DNA of 64,000 nucleotides from Massilia norwichensis (GTDB lineage: Bacteria; Pseudomonadota; Gammaproteobacteria; Burkholderiales; Burkholderiaceae_D), in contig NZ_JANUGX010000003.1 of assembly GCF_024753245.1 (NCBI RefSeq), positions 1 through 64,000 on the forward strand. Reading direction: 5' to 3'. Shown piece after piece: positions 51,935 to 61,605 of this stretch; the first letter of the stretch is position 1; the number at the start of each line of letters is the position of its first letter. The position numbers and the translations under genes were made by a program. Below the pieces are notes generated by a model. The model saw only the letters and a program-made list of their open reading frames with translations. It searched no databases and had not been told where the DNA came from.

Positions 51935-52215
51935 TCAGAACCGCGACGCCAGCGCAGGAAGCACAAGGAGGTTCAGTAATGTCGAGGTGAACAGTCCACC
52001 GAGGATGACCACGGCCATCAGCCCTTCGACTTCGTTGCCCGGTTCGCCGGTGTCTATCGCCAGCGGCAACAGGCCGAGCCCCGTGACCAACGCCGTCATC
52101 AGGATCGGCGCCAGCCGTTGCGATGCGTCCGGGGTCGCCGTTTCGATGTTCCACGGGCGGCCTTCGTGATGCACCAGCTGCCGGTAATGCGAGATGAGCA
52201 TGATCGAGATAACGG
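51935..52215 (-). pseudogene. C-terminal fragment of a heavy-metal RND pump
   Basis: The minus frame reads SVISIMLISHYRQLV, LAPILMTALVTGLGLLPLAI, GEPGNEVEGLMAVVILGGLF and TSTLLNLLVLPALASRF. These are the last two to three transmembrane helices of an HME-RND permease. All preceding domains are absent, and homology ends near 52215 where unrelated sequence starts. It is a relic of a deleted pump and shows that efflux genes have been lost here. Confidence 0.8.
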
Positions 52216-52313
52216 AAATCCAACCTCGAAGGCCGCATTTTGTGCCGCGCATTAATGATGCGTTCATTTTGCCTGATGTATGCTCCGACTCAACTACTTG
52301 AGCCCTTCACTCA

Positions 52314-53690
52314 ATGCAAAAACCTTACCTCGCAGTCTGCCTGGCGCTTGCCTTGTCCGGTTGCTCCGCCTACAAACCTCTCCCGCTCGGTACCGTGCCC
52401 GAGCCTCCGGCCCATGCCGGCGATATTCGGGTCGACACGGCCGCGCTGCCGTTTCCGCAACTCGCGCGTCATCGCTTCGATCCGTCGGACGGCCTCGACG
52501 AGACCGAAGTCGCGATGCTGGCGGTTGCGAACAACCCGGACCTGCGCCTCGCCCGCGACGATCTCGCCATTGCACACGCGCAGTCCTTCGCGGCGGGCTT
52601 GCTGCCCGATCCACAGCTGGCGCTCAGCCATGATTTCTCGAACAGTAATACTGGACCCGATGCGTCCAAGGCATTCAGTGCGGGCCTGAGCTACGACATC
52701 AATCCTCTGATCCAGCATCTGGCTGGCGTACGCGCGTCGCGTACCGACGAGCACAAGGTTTCGCTGACTCTGCTGTGGCAGGAATGGCAGGTCGTGTCGC
52801 AGGCGCGTTTGCTGTTCACAAAACTGGTCCATGGCCGCCGCCTGATCAAGGTACTGGACGAGAACCGCCGGCTGTTCGCCGACCGCGTCCGTCGAACGCA
52901 GCAGGCACAGGCGCAGGGCCTGGTGGCCAGCGATGTGGTGCTGCCGGCGCTGGCCGCCTTGCAGGACATCGACCGGCAACTGTACGATGCCCGGCGCCAG
53001 GCCGGGCAGAACGCAAAGGACTTGAATATCCTGCTAGGACTGCAGGCAAGCGCCGCGGTGCCGTTGCAGGACATCGGCGGCGCGTTTCCCGCCACCGTCA
53101 GGCCGGCCGACGCGCTGGCCGACCTTGGTCGTCGGCGTCCAGACCTGCTGGCCCTCGAAGCCGGCTACCAATCCCAGGACCTACGCTATCGCGGCGCGGT
53201 GCTGGCCCAGTTCCCGGCACTGAACGTCGGTATCACGCGCGCGCGAGACTCCGGCAACATTTACGGCAACGCGCTGGGCGTGACCCTTTCGCTGCCCTTC
53301 CTGAACCGCAATCGCGGCAATATCGCGATCGAACAGGCGACGCGCCAGCGGCTGTACGACGAGTACCGGCAACGTGTGCAGGCCAGCCGTGGCGAGATCG
53401 CGGCGCTGCTCGCCCAGCGCGACATGGACGAGGCGCAGCTGGGCCGCGTACATGCCGCCGTGGCGCAGCTCGACACAGCGCTCACGCATGCGAGCGTCGC
53501 CTACCGGGCCGGCATGGTAGACGCGCTGGCCTATGCGAACGCGCGCGCGGCGCTGCTCGCCAAGAAAGTCGAACAGATCACGCTCGAGCAGCATATCGCC
53601 GAGCAGAACGTCGCGCTGCAGACACTGCTCGGCGTCGAACCGACCATCGCAACCCATCCGCAGACCGCTTCAACTCCGTCATCACGATGA
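52314..53690 (+). CDS. TolC-family outer membrane lipoprotein
   Basis: The outer-membrane channel of an RND efflux system, 458 residues. A lipoprotein signal (CLALALSGCSAYKPL; lipid Cys at residue 16) is followed by two OEP repeats with long helices (ETEVAMLAVANNPDLRLARD and LADLGRRRPDLLALEAGYQS) and the strands SAGLSYDINPLIQHL and LGVTLSLPFLNRNRGNIAIE. The ATG at 52314 fits the signal peptide. The stop overlaps the start of the adaptor gene (ATGA). First gene of a three-gene operon. Confidence 0.9.
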   Translation: MQKPYLAVCLALALSGCSAYKPLPLGTVPEPPAHAGDIRVDTAALPFPQLARHRFDPSDGLDETEVAMLAVANNPDLRLARDDLAIAHAQSFAAGLLPDPQLALSHDFSNSNTGPDASKAFSAGLSYDINPLIQHLAGVRASRTDEHKVSLTLLWQEWQVVSQARLLFTKLVHGRRLIKVLDENRRLFADRVRRTQQAQAQGLVASDVVLPALAALQDIDRQLYDARRQAGQNAKDLNILLGLQASAAVPLQDIGGAFPATVRPADALADLGRRRPDLLALEAGYQSQDLRYRGAVLAQFPALNVGITRARDSGNIYGNALGVTLSLPFLNRNRGNIAIEQATRQRLYDEYRQRVQASRGEIAALLAQRDMDEAQLGRVHAAVAQLDTALTHASVAYRAGMVDALAYANARAALLAKKVEQITLEQHIAEQNVALQTLLGVEPTIATHPQTASTPSSR

Positions 53691-54760
53691 AACATAATCG
53701 ACTTTATATTGCGCTCGCCGGCGTGGCGATCGCCGCCGGTCTTGGCTATTGGTGGTACACCTCACACGCTTCTACTCAGCCAGATGACACGCCCGCTGCG
53801 GACAATGTCAACGCGCTGGTCGTGACCCAGCCAGTGCAGCAGCAGTCCCTGGCGCAGACGATGGAGGCCTTCGGCGAGGTCGCGACCGGCAAGCCCGATT
53901 CGCTCAGCTTCCCGCAGGCGGGACAAGTGACCACGCTCGCCGTCGTCGCGGGGCAGCAGGTGCGGCGCGGCGATCTGCTCGCCCGCCTGGCCAGCGATCC
54001 GAACGCCGTCAGCGCCTATGCCCAGGCGGCGAACGCCGTCGGTTTCGCTCAGCGCGAGCTGAAAAGGCAGCAGGAATTGTTCAGCCTGCAGTTGGCGACC
54101 CGGTCGCAGGTCGACGCCGCGCGCAAGCAGCTCGAGGACGCCCAGGCCGCATTGGCCGCCCAGGCCCGGCTGGGCGGCGCCAGCGCCGGCGCCGAGCTGC
54201 GTGCGCCGTACGATGGCGTCGTGACATCGCTGGCGGTGGCGCAGGGCGACCGCATCGTGGCCGGCACGACCGTGGTGCAACTCGGCCGCACCGGGCGGCT
54301 GCGCGTGCTGCTTGGATTGGAGCCGGCTCGCAGCACCCAGGTACGCGCGGGCATGCCGGTGACGATCACGCCGGTACTGAACGGCGCCAAACCGTTCGAG
54401 GCGACGATCGCCACAGTCGGCAAGGTCGTCGATGCGAAGTCGCTGATGGTTCCCGCAATTGTCGAGCTGTCCGCCGCCGGGGACCTCGAATTGGTGGCCG
54501 GTACGCGCGTCCAGGCCTCGATCCAACTCGGCGTCCACGACGCTTGGGCAGTGCCACGGCAGTCGGTGCTGAACGACGACCGGGGCGACTACCTGTTTCA
54601 GGTCCAGGCCGGCAAGGCGCACCGGGTCGATGTGACCAAGGTGAACGAAAATGGCCAGACTTACGGTGTCGATGGCGGGCTCAATGGCCAACTGCCCGTG
54701 GTTGTGCAGGGCAATTACGAGCTGAGCGATGGCATGGCGGTGCGCGAGGGGGCGCAATGA
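53687..54760 (+). CDS. RND periplasmic adaptor (membrane fusion protein)
   Basis: The periplasmic adaptor linking the pump and channel, 357 residues. An N-terminal anchor (LYIALAGVAIAAGLGYWWYT) precedes the barrel-sandwich hybrid domain (SFPQAGQVTTLAVVAGQQVR and GAELRAPYDGVVTSLAVAQG). A short helical hairpin (residues about 105-160) and beta-barrel domains (VRAGMPVTITPVLNG) follow. The start overlaps the upstream stop and its stop overlaps the permease start, both by ATGA. A long overlapping frame starting at 52775 is only an extension into the upstream gene. Confidence 0.9.
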   Translation: MKHNRLYIALAGVAIAAGLGYWWYTSHASTQPDDTPAADNVNALVVTQPVQQQSLAQTMEAFGEVATGKPDSLSFPQAGQVTTLAVVAGQQVRRGDLLARLASDPNAVSAYAQAANAVGFAQRELKRQQELFSLQLATRSQVDAARKQLEDAQAALAAQARLGGASAGAELRAPYDGVVTSLAVAQGDRIVAGTTVVQLGRTGRLRVLLGLEPARSTQVRAGMPVTITPVLNGAKPFEATIATVGKVVDAKSLMVPAIVELSAAGDLELVAGTRVQASIQLGVHDAWAVPRQSVLNDDRGDYLFQVQAGKAHRVDVTKVNENGQTYGVDGGLNGQLPVVVQGNYELSDGMAVREGAQ

Positions 54761-57700
54761 CGCTGTCGAACTGGACCCGTACCCACCGCCGCTCGATTCT
54801 GTTCTTGCTCGCCATGATCGCCCTGGCCGGGGCGGTGTCTGCATTCCGCTTGCCGGTCTCGCTGTTTCCGACGGTCGCCTTTCCTCGCGTGGTCGTGTCA
54901 ATCGACGCCGGCGACCAGCCGGCCGAGCAGATGGAAATGCTGGTGACCCGTCCGGTCGAGGAAGCGGTACGCCGCGTGCCGGGCGTGCAGACGGTGCGCT
55001 CGACCACCAGCCGCGGGGCTGCCGAGGTGTCGATCAACTTCGGCTGGGGCCTGGACATGGTGGCGTCGACGCTGCAGATCGATTCCGCCATCGCGCAGAT
55101 CCAGGGCAGCCTGCCAGCCGGAGTGCAAATCGTAACGCGACGCATGGACCCGACCGTGTTTCCGATCATTGCCTACAGCATCGTATCCAGCAACCTCTCG
55201 CCGACGCAGCTATACGACCTCGCGCAATACCAGCTGAGGCCTTTGTTGTCGAGCGTCCCAGGCGTCGCGCGCATCCAGGTGCAAGGTGGCGCCATCGAGG
55301 AATACAGGGTCACGGTGGATCCCGCACGCCTGTCCGCAGTTGGCCTGACACTGGACGACGTCGCACACACGCTCGCGGCGCAGAACACCATCACGGCGGT
55401 GGGCCGGCTCGAAGACCACTACAAGCTGTACCTGGCCGTCTCGAATTCACAATTCGCCTCCCTGCAGCAATTGCGCCAGACCGTGTTGCGCACGCCTTCG
55501 AACGCGCTGGTCCCGCTGACCGACGCCGCCACCATCGAACAATCGACCACGCCGCAGTGGACCAAGGTGACGGCCGACGGCCATGACGCGGTGCTGTTCT
55601 CGGTGTACCAGCAGCCGGGCAGCAACAGCGTGCAGATCGCGACCGATGTCAAGGCCAAGCTGGCCGACTTCAAGCAGTTGCCACGCGGCGTGCGCCTGGC
55701 CAGCTGGTACGACCAGAGCGAACTGGTGACGGCGTCCGCCGGCAGCGTGCGCGACGCGGTGCTGATCGGCGTCGCCCTGTCGGCACTGGTGCTGTTGCTG
55801 TTCCTGCGTAACCTGAAGGTGACCCTGATCGCGATCGTCGTCGTGCCGGCCGTGCTCGCCAGTACCGTCGTGCTGCTGACTGTGCTGGGCATGAGTTTCA
55901 ACATCATGACGCTGGGCGGCATGGCAGCCGCGGTGGGCCTGATCATCGACGATGCGATCGTGATGATCGAGCACATCATTCGGCGCCTTCAGGGCGGTGC
56001 GGGTGACGTGCGCGGGCGCGTGATGGACGCCGCCGACGAGTTTCTGCGCCCGCTGGCTGGATCGAGCACGGCGACCCTGGTGATCTTCGTCCCGCTGGCC
56101 TTCCTGTCCGGCGTGACGGGGGCGTTCTTCAAGGCGCTGTCGCTGACGATGGCGGCTGCACTGTTCATCTCCTTCCTGATTGCCTGGCTTGCCGTGCCGC
56201 TGCTGGCCGACCGCTTCCTCAAAGCCAAGGACGCGGAACCACACCCGGATTCGCGCCTCGTGAAGTGGCTGCATCGCCACTACCAGCGCCTGTTGAACGC
56301 CTTGTTGGCGCGCCCTTGGCTGCTGGTACTAGGAATCGCTCCCTTGCTGGTGGCCGGCTTCCTCGCCTACCAAGCGGTCGGCAGCGGCTTCATGCCGGCG
56401 ATGGACGAAGGCGGCTTCGTGCTCGACTACCGAACCGCACCCGGCACTTCGCTCTCGGAGACCGACCGGGTGCTGCGCCAGGTCGAGGGGATCATCCGCG
56501 CCACGCCGGAAGTCGCCAACTACTCGCGCCGGACAGGTGCTGGATTGGGCGGCGGGATCAATGAAGCCAATGAAGGTGACTTCTTCGTTCGCCTGAAACC
56601 GAGTGGACGACGTCCGGTAGACGAGGTCATGAACGAAATCCGCGGCAAGATCGAACATACGGTCCCCGGCATCGAAGTCGAGATGGCGCAGCTGATGGAA
56701 GACCTGATCGGTGACCTGACCGCGGTGCCGCAGCCGGTCGAAATCAAGATTTTCGGCGACCAGCCTGACCAGCTTGCGAATGCGGCTCGCCAGGTCGCGG
56801 CAAGGCTGGGCAAGATCAATGGCGTGGTCGACGTCAAGGACGGCATCAATCCAGCCGGTGACGCCCTCGAGATTCATATCGACCCGGCCAAGGCGGCGCT
56901 GGAAGGGATGGATGCCGATACGATCACACGCTACGTCGACGGCATGCTGAGCGGCACGGTGACAACCAAGGTTGCGACAGGCCTTAAAATGGTCGGCGTG
57001 CGCGTTTGGTCGCCGAAATCGCTGCGCAATACGGACACCGACCTGCGTCACATGCGCATCGTGGCGCCTGACGGTCATGTGTTCCCGCTCGACCGCGTCG
57101 CAGTGCTGCTGCCGATCAGCGGCCAGGCCCAGATCACGCGTCAAGACCTGAAGCGAATGATCGCGGTCACCGCGCGCATCAGCGGACGCGACCTCGGATC
57201 GGTGATCTCCGACGTCAAGCAGATGATGGATCAGTCCAAGCTGCTGCCGCCGGGCGGCTACTACGAGCTTGGTGGTTTGTACGCGCAGCAGCAGATCGCC
57301 TTCCATGGTCTGATCGCCGTGTTCGGGGCGGCCGCGGCTCTGGTGTTCCTGCTGCTGTTGTTCATGTACGAGAGCTTCCGCGTCGCGCTGTCGATCCTGG
57401 TCACTGCGCTGCTGGCGGTCACCGCCGTGTTCATCGGCCTGTGGATCACGAAGATCGAACTGAATATCTCAGCGATGATGGGCATGACGATGATCATCGG
57501 GATGGTGACCGAGGTGGCGATCTTCTATTACTCCGAGCAGCAGGACCTGGCGCCCACGCTGCCGCGCGAGCAGGCCTTACTGCAGGCGGGCATGAATCGA
57601 ATGCGGCCGATCATGATGACCACGCTGGCCGCGATCCTGACCTTGTTGCCGCTGGCGTTCGCGCTGGGACAGGGATCGGAGATGCAGCAGCCGCTCGCCA

Positions 57701-57837
57701 TCGCCATCATCGCCGGCCTGGTCGTACAGCTGCCGCTGGTCCTGCTGTTCATGCCCGCCGTGTTTCACGTGATGCGCGACCGCAAAGAACCGCCCAAGCC
57801 GGCACCGTCAGCCGGGCCTGAAGGTCACGTAGTCTGA
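54757..57837 (+). CDS. RND efflux permease, HAE-like
   Basis: The proton-driven permease of the tripartite pump, 1026 residues with 12 transmembrane helices and two large periplasmic loops. The N-terminus (RRSILFLLAMIALAGAVSAF, then RLPVSLFPTVAFPRVVVSID) and the helix 4 motif GLIIDDAIVMIEHIIRRL are RND-typical. The Asp-Asp pair in helix 4 is the form of drug (HAE-type) pumps; metal pumps have DGAV at this place. The substrate is therefore more likely organic or unknown than a metal ion, in spite of the metal-rich neighbourhood. Translationally coupled with the upstream adaptor. The gene is full length. Confidence 0.9.
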   Translation: MTLSNWTRTHRRSILFLLAMIALAGAVSAFRLPVSLFPTVAFPRVVVSIDAGDQPAEQMEMLVTRPVEEAVRRVPGVQTVRSTTSRGAAEVSINFGWGLDMVASTLQIDSAIAQIQGSLPAGVQIVTRRMDPTVFPIIAYSIVSSNLSPTQLYDLAQYQLRPLLSSVPGVARIQVQGGAIEEYRVTVDPARLSAVGLTLDDVAHTLAAQNTITAVGRLEDHYKLYLAVSNSQFASLQQLRQTVLRTPSNALVPLTDAATIEQSTTPQWTKVTADGHDAVLFSVYQQPGSNSVQIATDVKAKLADFKQLPRGVRLASWYDQSELVTASAGSVRDAVLIGVALSALVLLLFLRNLKVTLIAIVVVPAVLASTVVLLTVLGMSFNIMTLGGMAAAVGLIIDDAIVMIEHIIRRLQGGAGDVRGRVMDAADEFLRPLAGSSTATLVIFVPLAFLSGVTGAFFKALSLTMAAALFISFLIAWLAVPLLADRFLKAKDAEPHPDSRLVKWLHRHYQRLLNALLARPWLLVLGIAPLLVAGFLAYQAVGSGFMPAMDEGGFVLDYRTAPGTSLSETDRVLRQVEGIIRATPEVANYSRRTGAGLGGGINEANEGDFFVRLKPSGRRPVDEVMNEIRGKIEHTVPGIEVEMAQLMEDLIGDLTAVPQPVEIKIFGDQPDQLANAARQVAARLGKINGVVDVKDGINPAGDALEIHIDPAKAALEGMDADTITRYVDGMLSGTVTTKVATGLKMVGVRVWSPKSLRNTDTDLRHMRIVAPDGHVFPLDRVAVLLPISGQAQITRQDLKRMIAVTARISGRDLGSVISDVKQMMDQSKLLPPGGYYELGGLYAQQQIAFHGLIAVFGAAAALVFLLLLFMYESFRVALSILVTALLAVTAVFIGLWITKIELNISAMMGMTMIIGMVTEVAIFYYSEQQDLAPTLPREQALLQAGMNRMRPIMMTTLAAILTLLPLAFALGQGSEMQQPLAIAIIAGLVVQLPLVLLFMPAVFHVMRDRKEPPKPAPSAGPEGHVV

Positions 57838-57874
57838 ATCGATCGCTCCATTGTCTGTCCATGAAAGGAAATCC

Positions 57875-58879
57875 ATGTTTCGTCCAAATCTGCTCGCGCT
57901 GACAACGCCGCTGCTGGCCATTGCTCTCGGTATCATTCTGGCAGGTCACGCAACCGCGTCCGATGGAGCAACCCCGATCCATAGCTATGCCGTTCGACAA
58001 CAATGGAATATCGGTGTTCCCAGCCGATGGGACTACGCGGCCGTCGATCAACTCCGCCACCGGCTGTATGTCACGCGCGGCCTTTGGGTACAAGTGCTCG
58101 ACTCCGACAGCGGACATACGATCGGCAATATTCCGGGCACGAACGGCGTACATGGCGTCGCATTCGCACAAGACCTGAAGCTTGGGTTCACGAGCAACGG
58201 CCGGTCCAACACCGTTACCGTGTTCGACCTCGACACGCTGCAAGTGAAGAAAGAGGTGCCCGTTGGAGGCACTAATCCGGATGCCATCCTGTATGCGCCG
58301 GAGACGCACAAGCTATACACCTTTAACGGCAAGAGCGCTGACGTGAGCGTATTCGATGCCCCCAACATGCATTTTCTGGCGCGAATTCCGATGGGCGGCG
58401 GTCCCGAATTCGCGGCCGGTGACGGTGTCGGGCACATCTTCGTGAATCTTGAGGACAAGTCCGAAATCGTCGAGATCGACGAGCACGCGAACCGAGTGCT
58501 GGCGCACTGGCCGCTGGCCGGCTGCGAAGGGCCGTCCGGCCTGGCGCTCGATGCCGCCCATCGCCGCCTGTTTTCGGTATGCGCCAACCGCGTGATGGCC
58601 GTGACCGACAGCACGGACGGCCATGCCGTGGCGCGGGTGGCGATTGGCGCACATCCGGACGCCGCGGCGTTCGACCCGGGCACGGGCACCATCTTCTCCT
58701 CGAATGGTGAGGGGAGCCTGAGCATCGTTCACCAGCGCGATGCCGATCATTATGACGTCGCCGCCACGGTCGCGACACGAAAGGGAGCACGCACATTGGC
58801 TCTCGACAGCAGCAATCACCGCGTCTACTTGCCGGTCGGCGACGATCACCATTTCAATATGTTGGTCGTTAGCCCCTGA
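57875..58879 (+). CDS. Secreted YncE-like beta-propeller protein
   Basis: A 334-residue exported protein. The signal peptide (ending ILAGHATAS) is followed by YVTN/YncE-type blades: HRLYVTRGLWVQVLDSDSGH, GFTSNGRSNTVTVFDLDTLQ, HKLYTFNGKSADVSVFDAPN and RRLFSVCANRVMAVTDSTDG. The ATG at 57875 with GAAAGGAAATCC in front is preferred over the earlier in-frame start at 57851. It lies between the RND operon and a QseBC-like two-component system, all on the plus strand. Function unknown; the fold suggests a binding or scaffold role in the periplasm. Confidence 0.85.
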   Translation: MFRPNLLALTTPLLAIALGIILAGHATASDGATPIHSYAVRQQWNIGVPSRWDYAAVDQLRHRLYVTRGLWVQVLDSDSGHTIGNIPGTNGVHGVAFAQDLKLGFTSNGRSNTVTVFDLDTLQVKKEVPVGGTNPDAILYAPETHKLYTFNGKSADVSVFDAPNMHFLARIPMGGGPEFAAGDGVGHIFVNLEDKSEIVEIDEHANRVLAHWPLAGCEGPSGLALDAAHRRLFSVCANRVMAVTDSTDGHAVARVAIGAHPDAAAFDPGTGTIFSSNGEGSLSIVHQRDADHYDVAATVATRKGARTLALDSSNHRVYLPVGDDHHFNMLVVSP

Positions 58880-58911
58880 AGACGGCACCACGGTCCATAC
58901 CGGAGGATAAG

Positions 58912-59577
58912 ATGAACGTGCTCTTGATCGAAGACGATCCGATGATCGGAGACAGCATCGTCGAGGGCCTGCGCGGCGAAGGTTTTGCCGTCGACTGGGT
59001 GCGTGACGGCGAAGCTGCGCAAATCGCCCTGATGACGGATGTGCACGACGTCATCCTGTTGGACCTGGGGCTTCCAAAGCGCAGCGGGCTCGAGGTATTG
59101 CGCAGTTACCGAGGCTGCGGAGGCAAGGTGGGGGTACTCATCATTACCGCACGCGACAGTACGGCCGAGCGCGTCCAGGGCCTGGATACCGGCGCAGACG
59201 ATTACCTGGTCAAGCCCTTCGATCTGGAGGAGCTGTTCGCCCGCGTGCGTGCGTTGGGGCGACGAGGGATTGGACGCGCACAACCCGACATCGTGCACCG
59301 CGGCGTCACACTGCGCATGGCGACGCGCGCCGCTTTCAAAGATGACGCGCCGCTCCCGTTGTCCGCACGAGAATTCACGGTGTTGGCGGCGCTGTTGGAC
59401 CCGCCAGGCCGCGTGCTGTCGCGCGCTCAACTCGAGCAGAAATTGTACGGGTGGAATGACGGCGTGGAGAGCAATACCATCGACGTCTACGTGCACCGAC
59501 TGCGCAAGAAACTCGGCGCCGACTTCATCCGGAACGTGCGCGGCGTCGGGTACCTTGTGGAGATGTCCGGATCATGA
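58912..59577 (+). CDS. OmpR-family response regulator (QseB/PmrA-like)
   Basis: A 221-residue response regulator. The receiver domain has Glu7-Asp8-Asp9 (LIEDDPM), the phosphorylation site Asp51 (ILLDLGLPKRSG) and the conserved ITARDS and YLVKPFDLEEL segments. The winged helix domain is at residues about 125-218 (LSAREFTVLAALLDPPGRVL, then SNTIDVYVHRLRKKLG). GGAGGATAAG precedes the ATG. It overlaps the kinase gene by four bases. This is the QseB/PmrA group, which often controls lipid A and efflux genes; the upstream RND operon is a plausible target. Confidence 0.92.
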   Translation: MNVLLIEDDPMIGDSIVEGLRGEGFAVDWVRDGEAAQIALMTDVHDVILLDLGLPKRSGLEVLRSYRGCGGKVGVLIITARDSTAERVQGLDTGADDYLVKPFDLEELFARVRALGRRGIGRAQPDIVHRGVTLRMATRAAFKDDAPLPLSAREFTVLAALLDPPGRVLSRAQLEQKLYGWNDGVESNTIDVYVHRLRKKLGADFIRNVRGVGYLVEMSGS

Positions 59578-60935
59578 CACTGCGTCGCCAGTTATTGTTG
59601 GGCTTACTCGGCGTTACCCTGCTGTGCACGCTGCTGGCCGGCGCATGCATGTACCGGAAACTGCTGGAAGAAGCCAACGAACTGTTCGATTACGAGCTGC
59701 GGACGCTCGCGATCACGGTACCGATACGCGGTACCAGCGTTGCCGCGGCGACAATGCACGGCGACCCCGAGGAGGTGGTCGCCATCCAGGTATGGGACCC
59801 GGCAGGCCGTCTGGTCTATGCGTCGACACCGCGTCCCCTTCCTGCCGCACCGGCACCCGGCTATGGCGACATTGCGGTTCAGGGCGAGCATTGGCGCGTG
59901 TATCTGGCGCGTCGCGGGAACGACAGGGTGCAGGCGGCGCAGGCCATTTCCGCTCGCGAGGAACTTGCCGCCGGTGTGGCGCTGCGTTCGCTGTCGCCTT
60001 TCCTGATCATGATCCCGGTGCTGGCGTTGCTGATGTGGGTGGTCGTGGGCCGTGCGCTGTCGCCACTCCGGCGACTGGCCTCGCTTGTGGCCGGGCGCTC
60101 CCCCAATGCCTTGCAGGCGCTGCCCAGCGAAGGCCATCCGCCGGAGCTGATACCGGTCGTGTCGGCGCTGAATGACCTGTTGCGGCGGCTAGAACATGCG
60201 CTCAATAGCCAGCGCGCCTTTGTCGCCGACGCCGCCCACGAACTGCGCTCGCCGCTGACCGCGCTCAAGCTGCAAATGCAGTTGGCCGAACGGGCTGAAG
60301 GCAGCGCCCAGCGCAAAGCAGCGTTCGAAAAGCTGCATGACCGGCTGGAGCGCGCCATTCACCTTGTGCAGCAATTGCTGGTCGCCGCGCGGCACGAAAG
60401 CATGCCGCGCAATCGGCCAATGGGAAAGGTCGATCTGCTCGAGTTGGCGCAGTCATGCGTGGCGGATCGCTACGTCGCTGCCAGCACCAAAGGAATCGAC
60501 CTGGGCATTCCGGCGACCGCCATCCGGGCAGTCATCGATGGGCACGCGGACGACATGCGCACCCTCCTCGGGAATCTGGTCGACAATGCACTGCGATATA
60601 CCCAGCCGGGCGGGTGGGTTGACGTCACCATCGATCACGACCACGATCTCGTTTGCCTGCGGGTACGGGATAATGGCCCAGGAATTCCGGCGCACGAACG
60701 CACGCGTGTATTTGGCCGCTTTTACCGTGGCGGCGGCCATGAAGAATGGGGCAGTGGACTGGGCCTGGCGATTGTCGCCAGCATTGCAGCGGCTCACGGG
60801 GCTGCCGTTGGGCTCCACGACAATCCATCGGGTCATGGGCTATGCGTGACGGTCTCGTTCGATGCGGCGTCTGTGGCGGTACGGGCAACCAATTTGAACA
60901 ATGGCGAGCCGCCAGCGGAGCCGAATGAGAATTAA
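59574..60935 (+). CDS. Sensor histidine kinase (QseC/PmrB-like)
   Basis: The cognate kinase, 453 residues. One helix at the N-terminus (LLLGLLGVTLLCTLLAGACM), a periplasmic region of about 110 residues and a second helix (FLIMIPVLALLMWVVVGRAL) form the sensor. HisKA with FVADAAHELRSPLTALKLQM carries the phosphorylated His. The HATPase domain has NLVDNALRYTQPGGWVDVTI, DNGPGIPAHERTRVFGRFYR and GSGLGLAIVASIAAAHGA. The start overlaps the regulator stop (ATGA). This domain order is typical of QseC. The inducing signal is unknown. Confidence 0.91.
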   Translation: MTLRRQLLLGLLGVTLLCTLLAGACMYRKLLEEANELFDYELRTLAITVPIRGTSVAAATMHGDPEEVVAIQVWDPAGRLVYASTPRPLPAAPAPGYGDIAVQGEHWRVYLARRGNDRVQAAQAISAREELAAGVALRSLSPFLIMIPVLALLMWVVVGRALSPLRRLASLVAGRSPNALQALPSEGHPPELIPVVSALNDLLRRLEHALNSQRAFVADAAHELRSPLTALKLQMQLAERAEGSAQRKAAFEKLHDRLERAIHLVQQLLVAARHESMPRNRPMGKVDLLELAQSCVADRYVAASTKGIDLGIPATAIRAVIDGHADDMRTLLGNLVDNALRYTQPGGWVDVTIDHDHDLVCLRVRDNGPGIPAHERTRVFGRFYRGGGHEEWGSGLGLAIVASIAAAHGAAVGLHDNPSGHGLCVTVSFDAASVAVRATNLNNGEPPAEPNEN

Positions 60936-61018
60936 AGACGAAACCGCGACCATTTGCAGGCAATTGGCGCAGGTCCGCGTCTTGAAGCGCTGAAATTCCG
61001 AGCACAGTGAAACCGGCC

Positions 61019-61348
61019 TCAGCCCCTGGACCAACCGGAAGCGATGACGGCCATCCCGCACAGTGCGATCGCCGCGCCGGTCCAGTCCAGGGTCGACAGC
61101 TTGATGCCATCGACCACCCGCAACCAGACCAGGGCCGTGGCGACGTAGACACCGCCGTAGGCCGCATACACCCGGCCGCTGGCCGCGGGATGCAAGGTCA
61201 GCAGCCACACAAAGAGGGCCAGGCTTGCCGCGGCCGGCAACAGCAGCCATACCGGCCCGCTCTTACGCAGCCACAAATAAGGCAGAAAACACCCGACGAT
61301 TTCGGCAATAGCGGTTGCGATAAACAATAAGCCTGTTTTCCAGATCAT
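61019..61348 (-). CDS. ynfA: YnfA-family small membrane protein
   Basis: A 109-residue inner-membrane protein with four helices ([79 protein letters not shown]). This is the UPF0060/YnfA family, related to small multidrug resistance proteins. AAGGAAAG lies just upstream of the ATG at 61348. The C-terminal half of the same gene occurs as a broken copy at 44842-45040. It lies on the minus strand downstream of the small membrane protein and the metal pump. Confidence 0.92.
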   Translation of the reverse strand: MIWKTGLLFIATAIAEIVGCFLPYLWLRKSGPVWLLLPAAASLALFVWLLTLHPAASGRVYAAYGGVYVATALVWLRVVDGIKLSTLDWTGAAIALCGMAVIASGWSRG

Positions 61349-61368
61349 TAAACGCTTCTTTCCTTGGT

Positions 61369-61587
61369 TTATCTGTTCTTGAGACCGGGAGGCCGGTCCT
61401 TGGGCTTGGCCTTCGCACGACCGGCAGGCCTGCCTGCCGGCGCCTTGCCCTTCCCCTTTCTTTGCTGCCGGGGCTTAATCTTCCTGGCAAAATAAAGACC
61501 GGCGAACAGCAGCACAAGGCTGGCCACGGAAGTCGCCAAAATAGTCCATAGCACATCCGAAGGTAAATTACTCGCCTCGCTTTCCAT
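61369..61587 (-). CDS. Small membrane protein with basic tail
   Basis: A 72-residue protein with one transmembrane helix ([20 protein letters not shown]) and a strongly basic C-terminal tail rich in Lys, Arg, Gly and Pro ([20 protein letters not shown]). GAAAGGA precedes the ATG at 61587. It starts 18 bases after the pump gene stop and ends just before ynfA, so it is probably in the same transcript. I do not recognise the family; proteins of this type accompany RND metal pumps in some betaproteobacteria. Confidence 0.65.
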   Translation of the reverse strand: MESEASNLPSDVLWTILATSVASLVLLFAGLYFARKIKPRQQRKGKGKAPAGRPAGRAKAKPKDRPPGLKNR

Positions 61588-61605
61588 ATCGTCGGTCCTT
61601 TCAAT

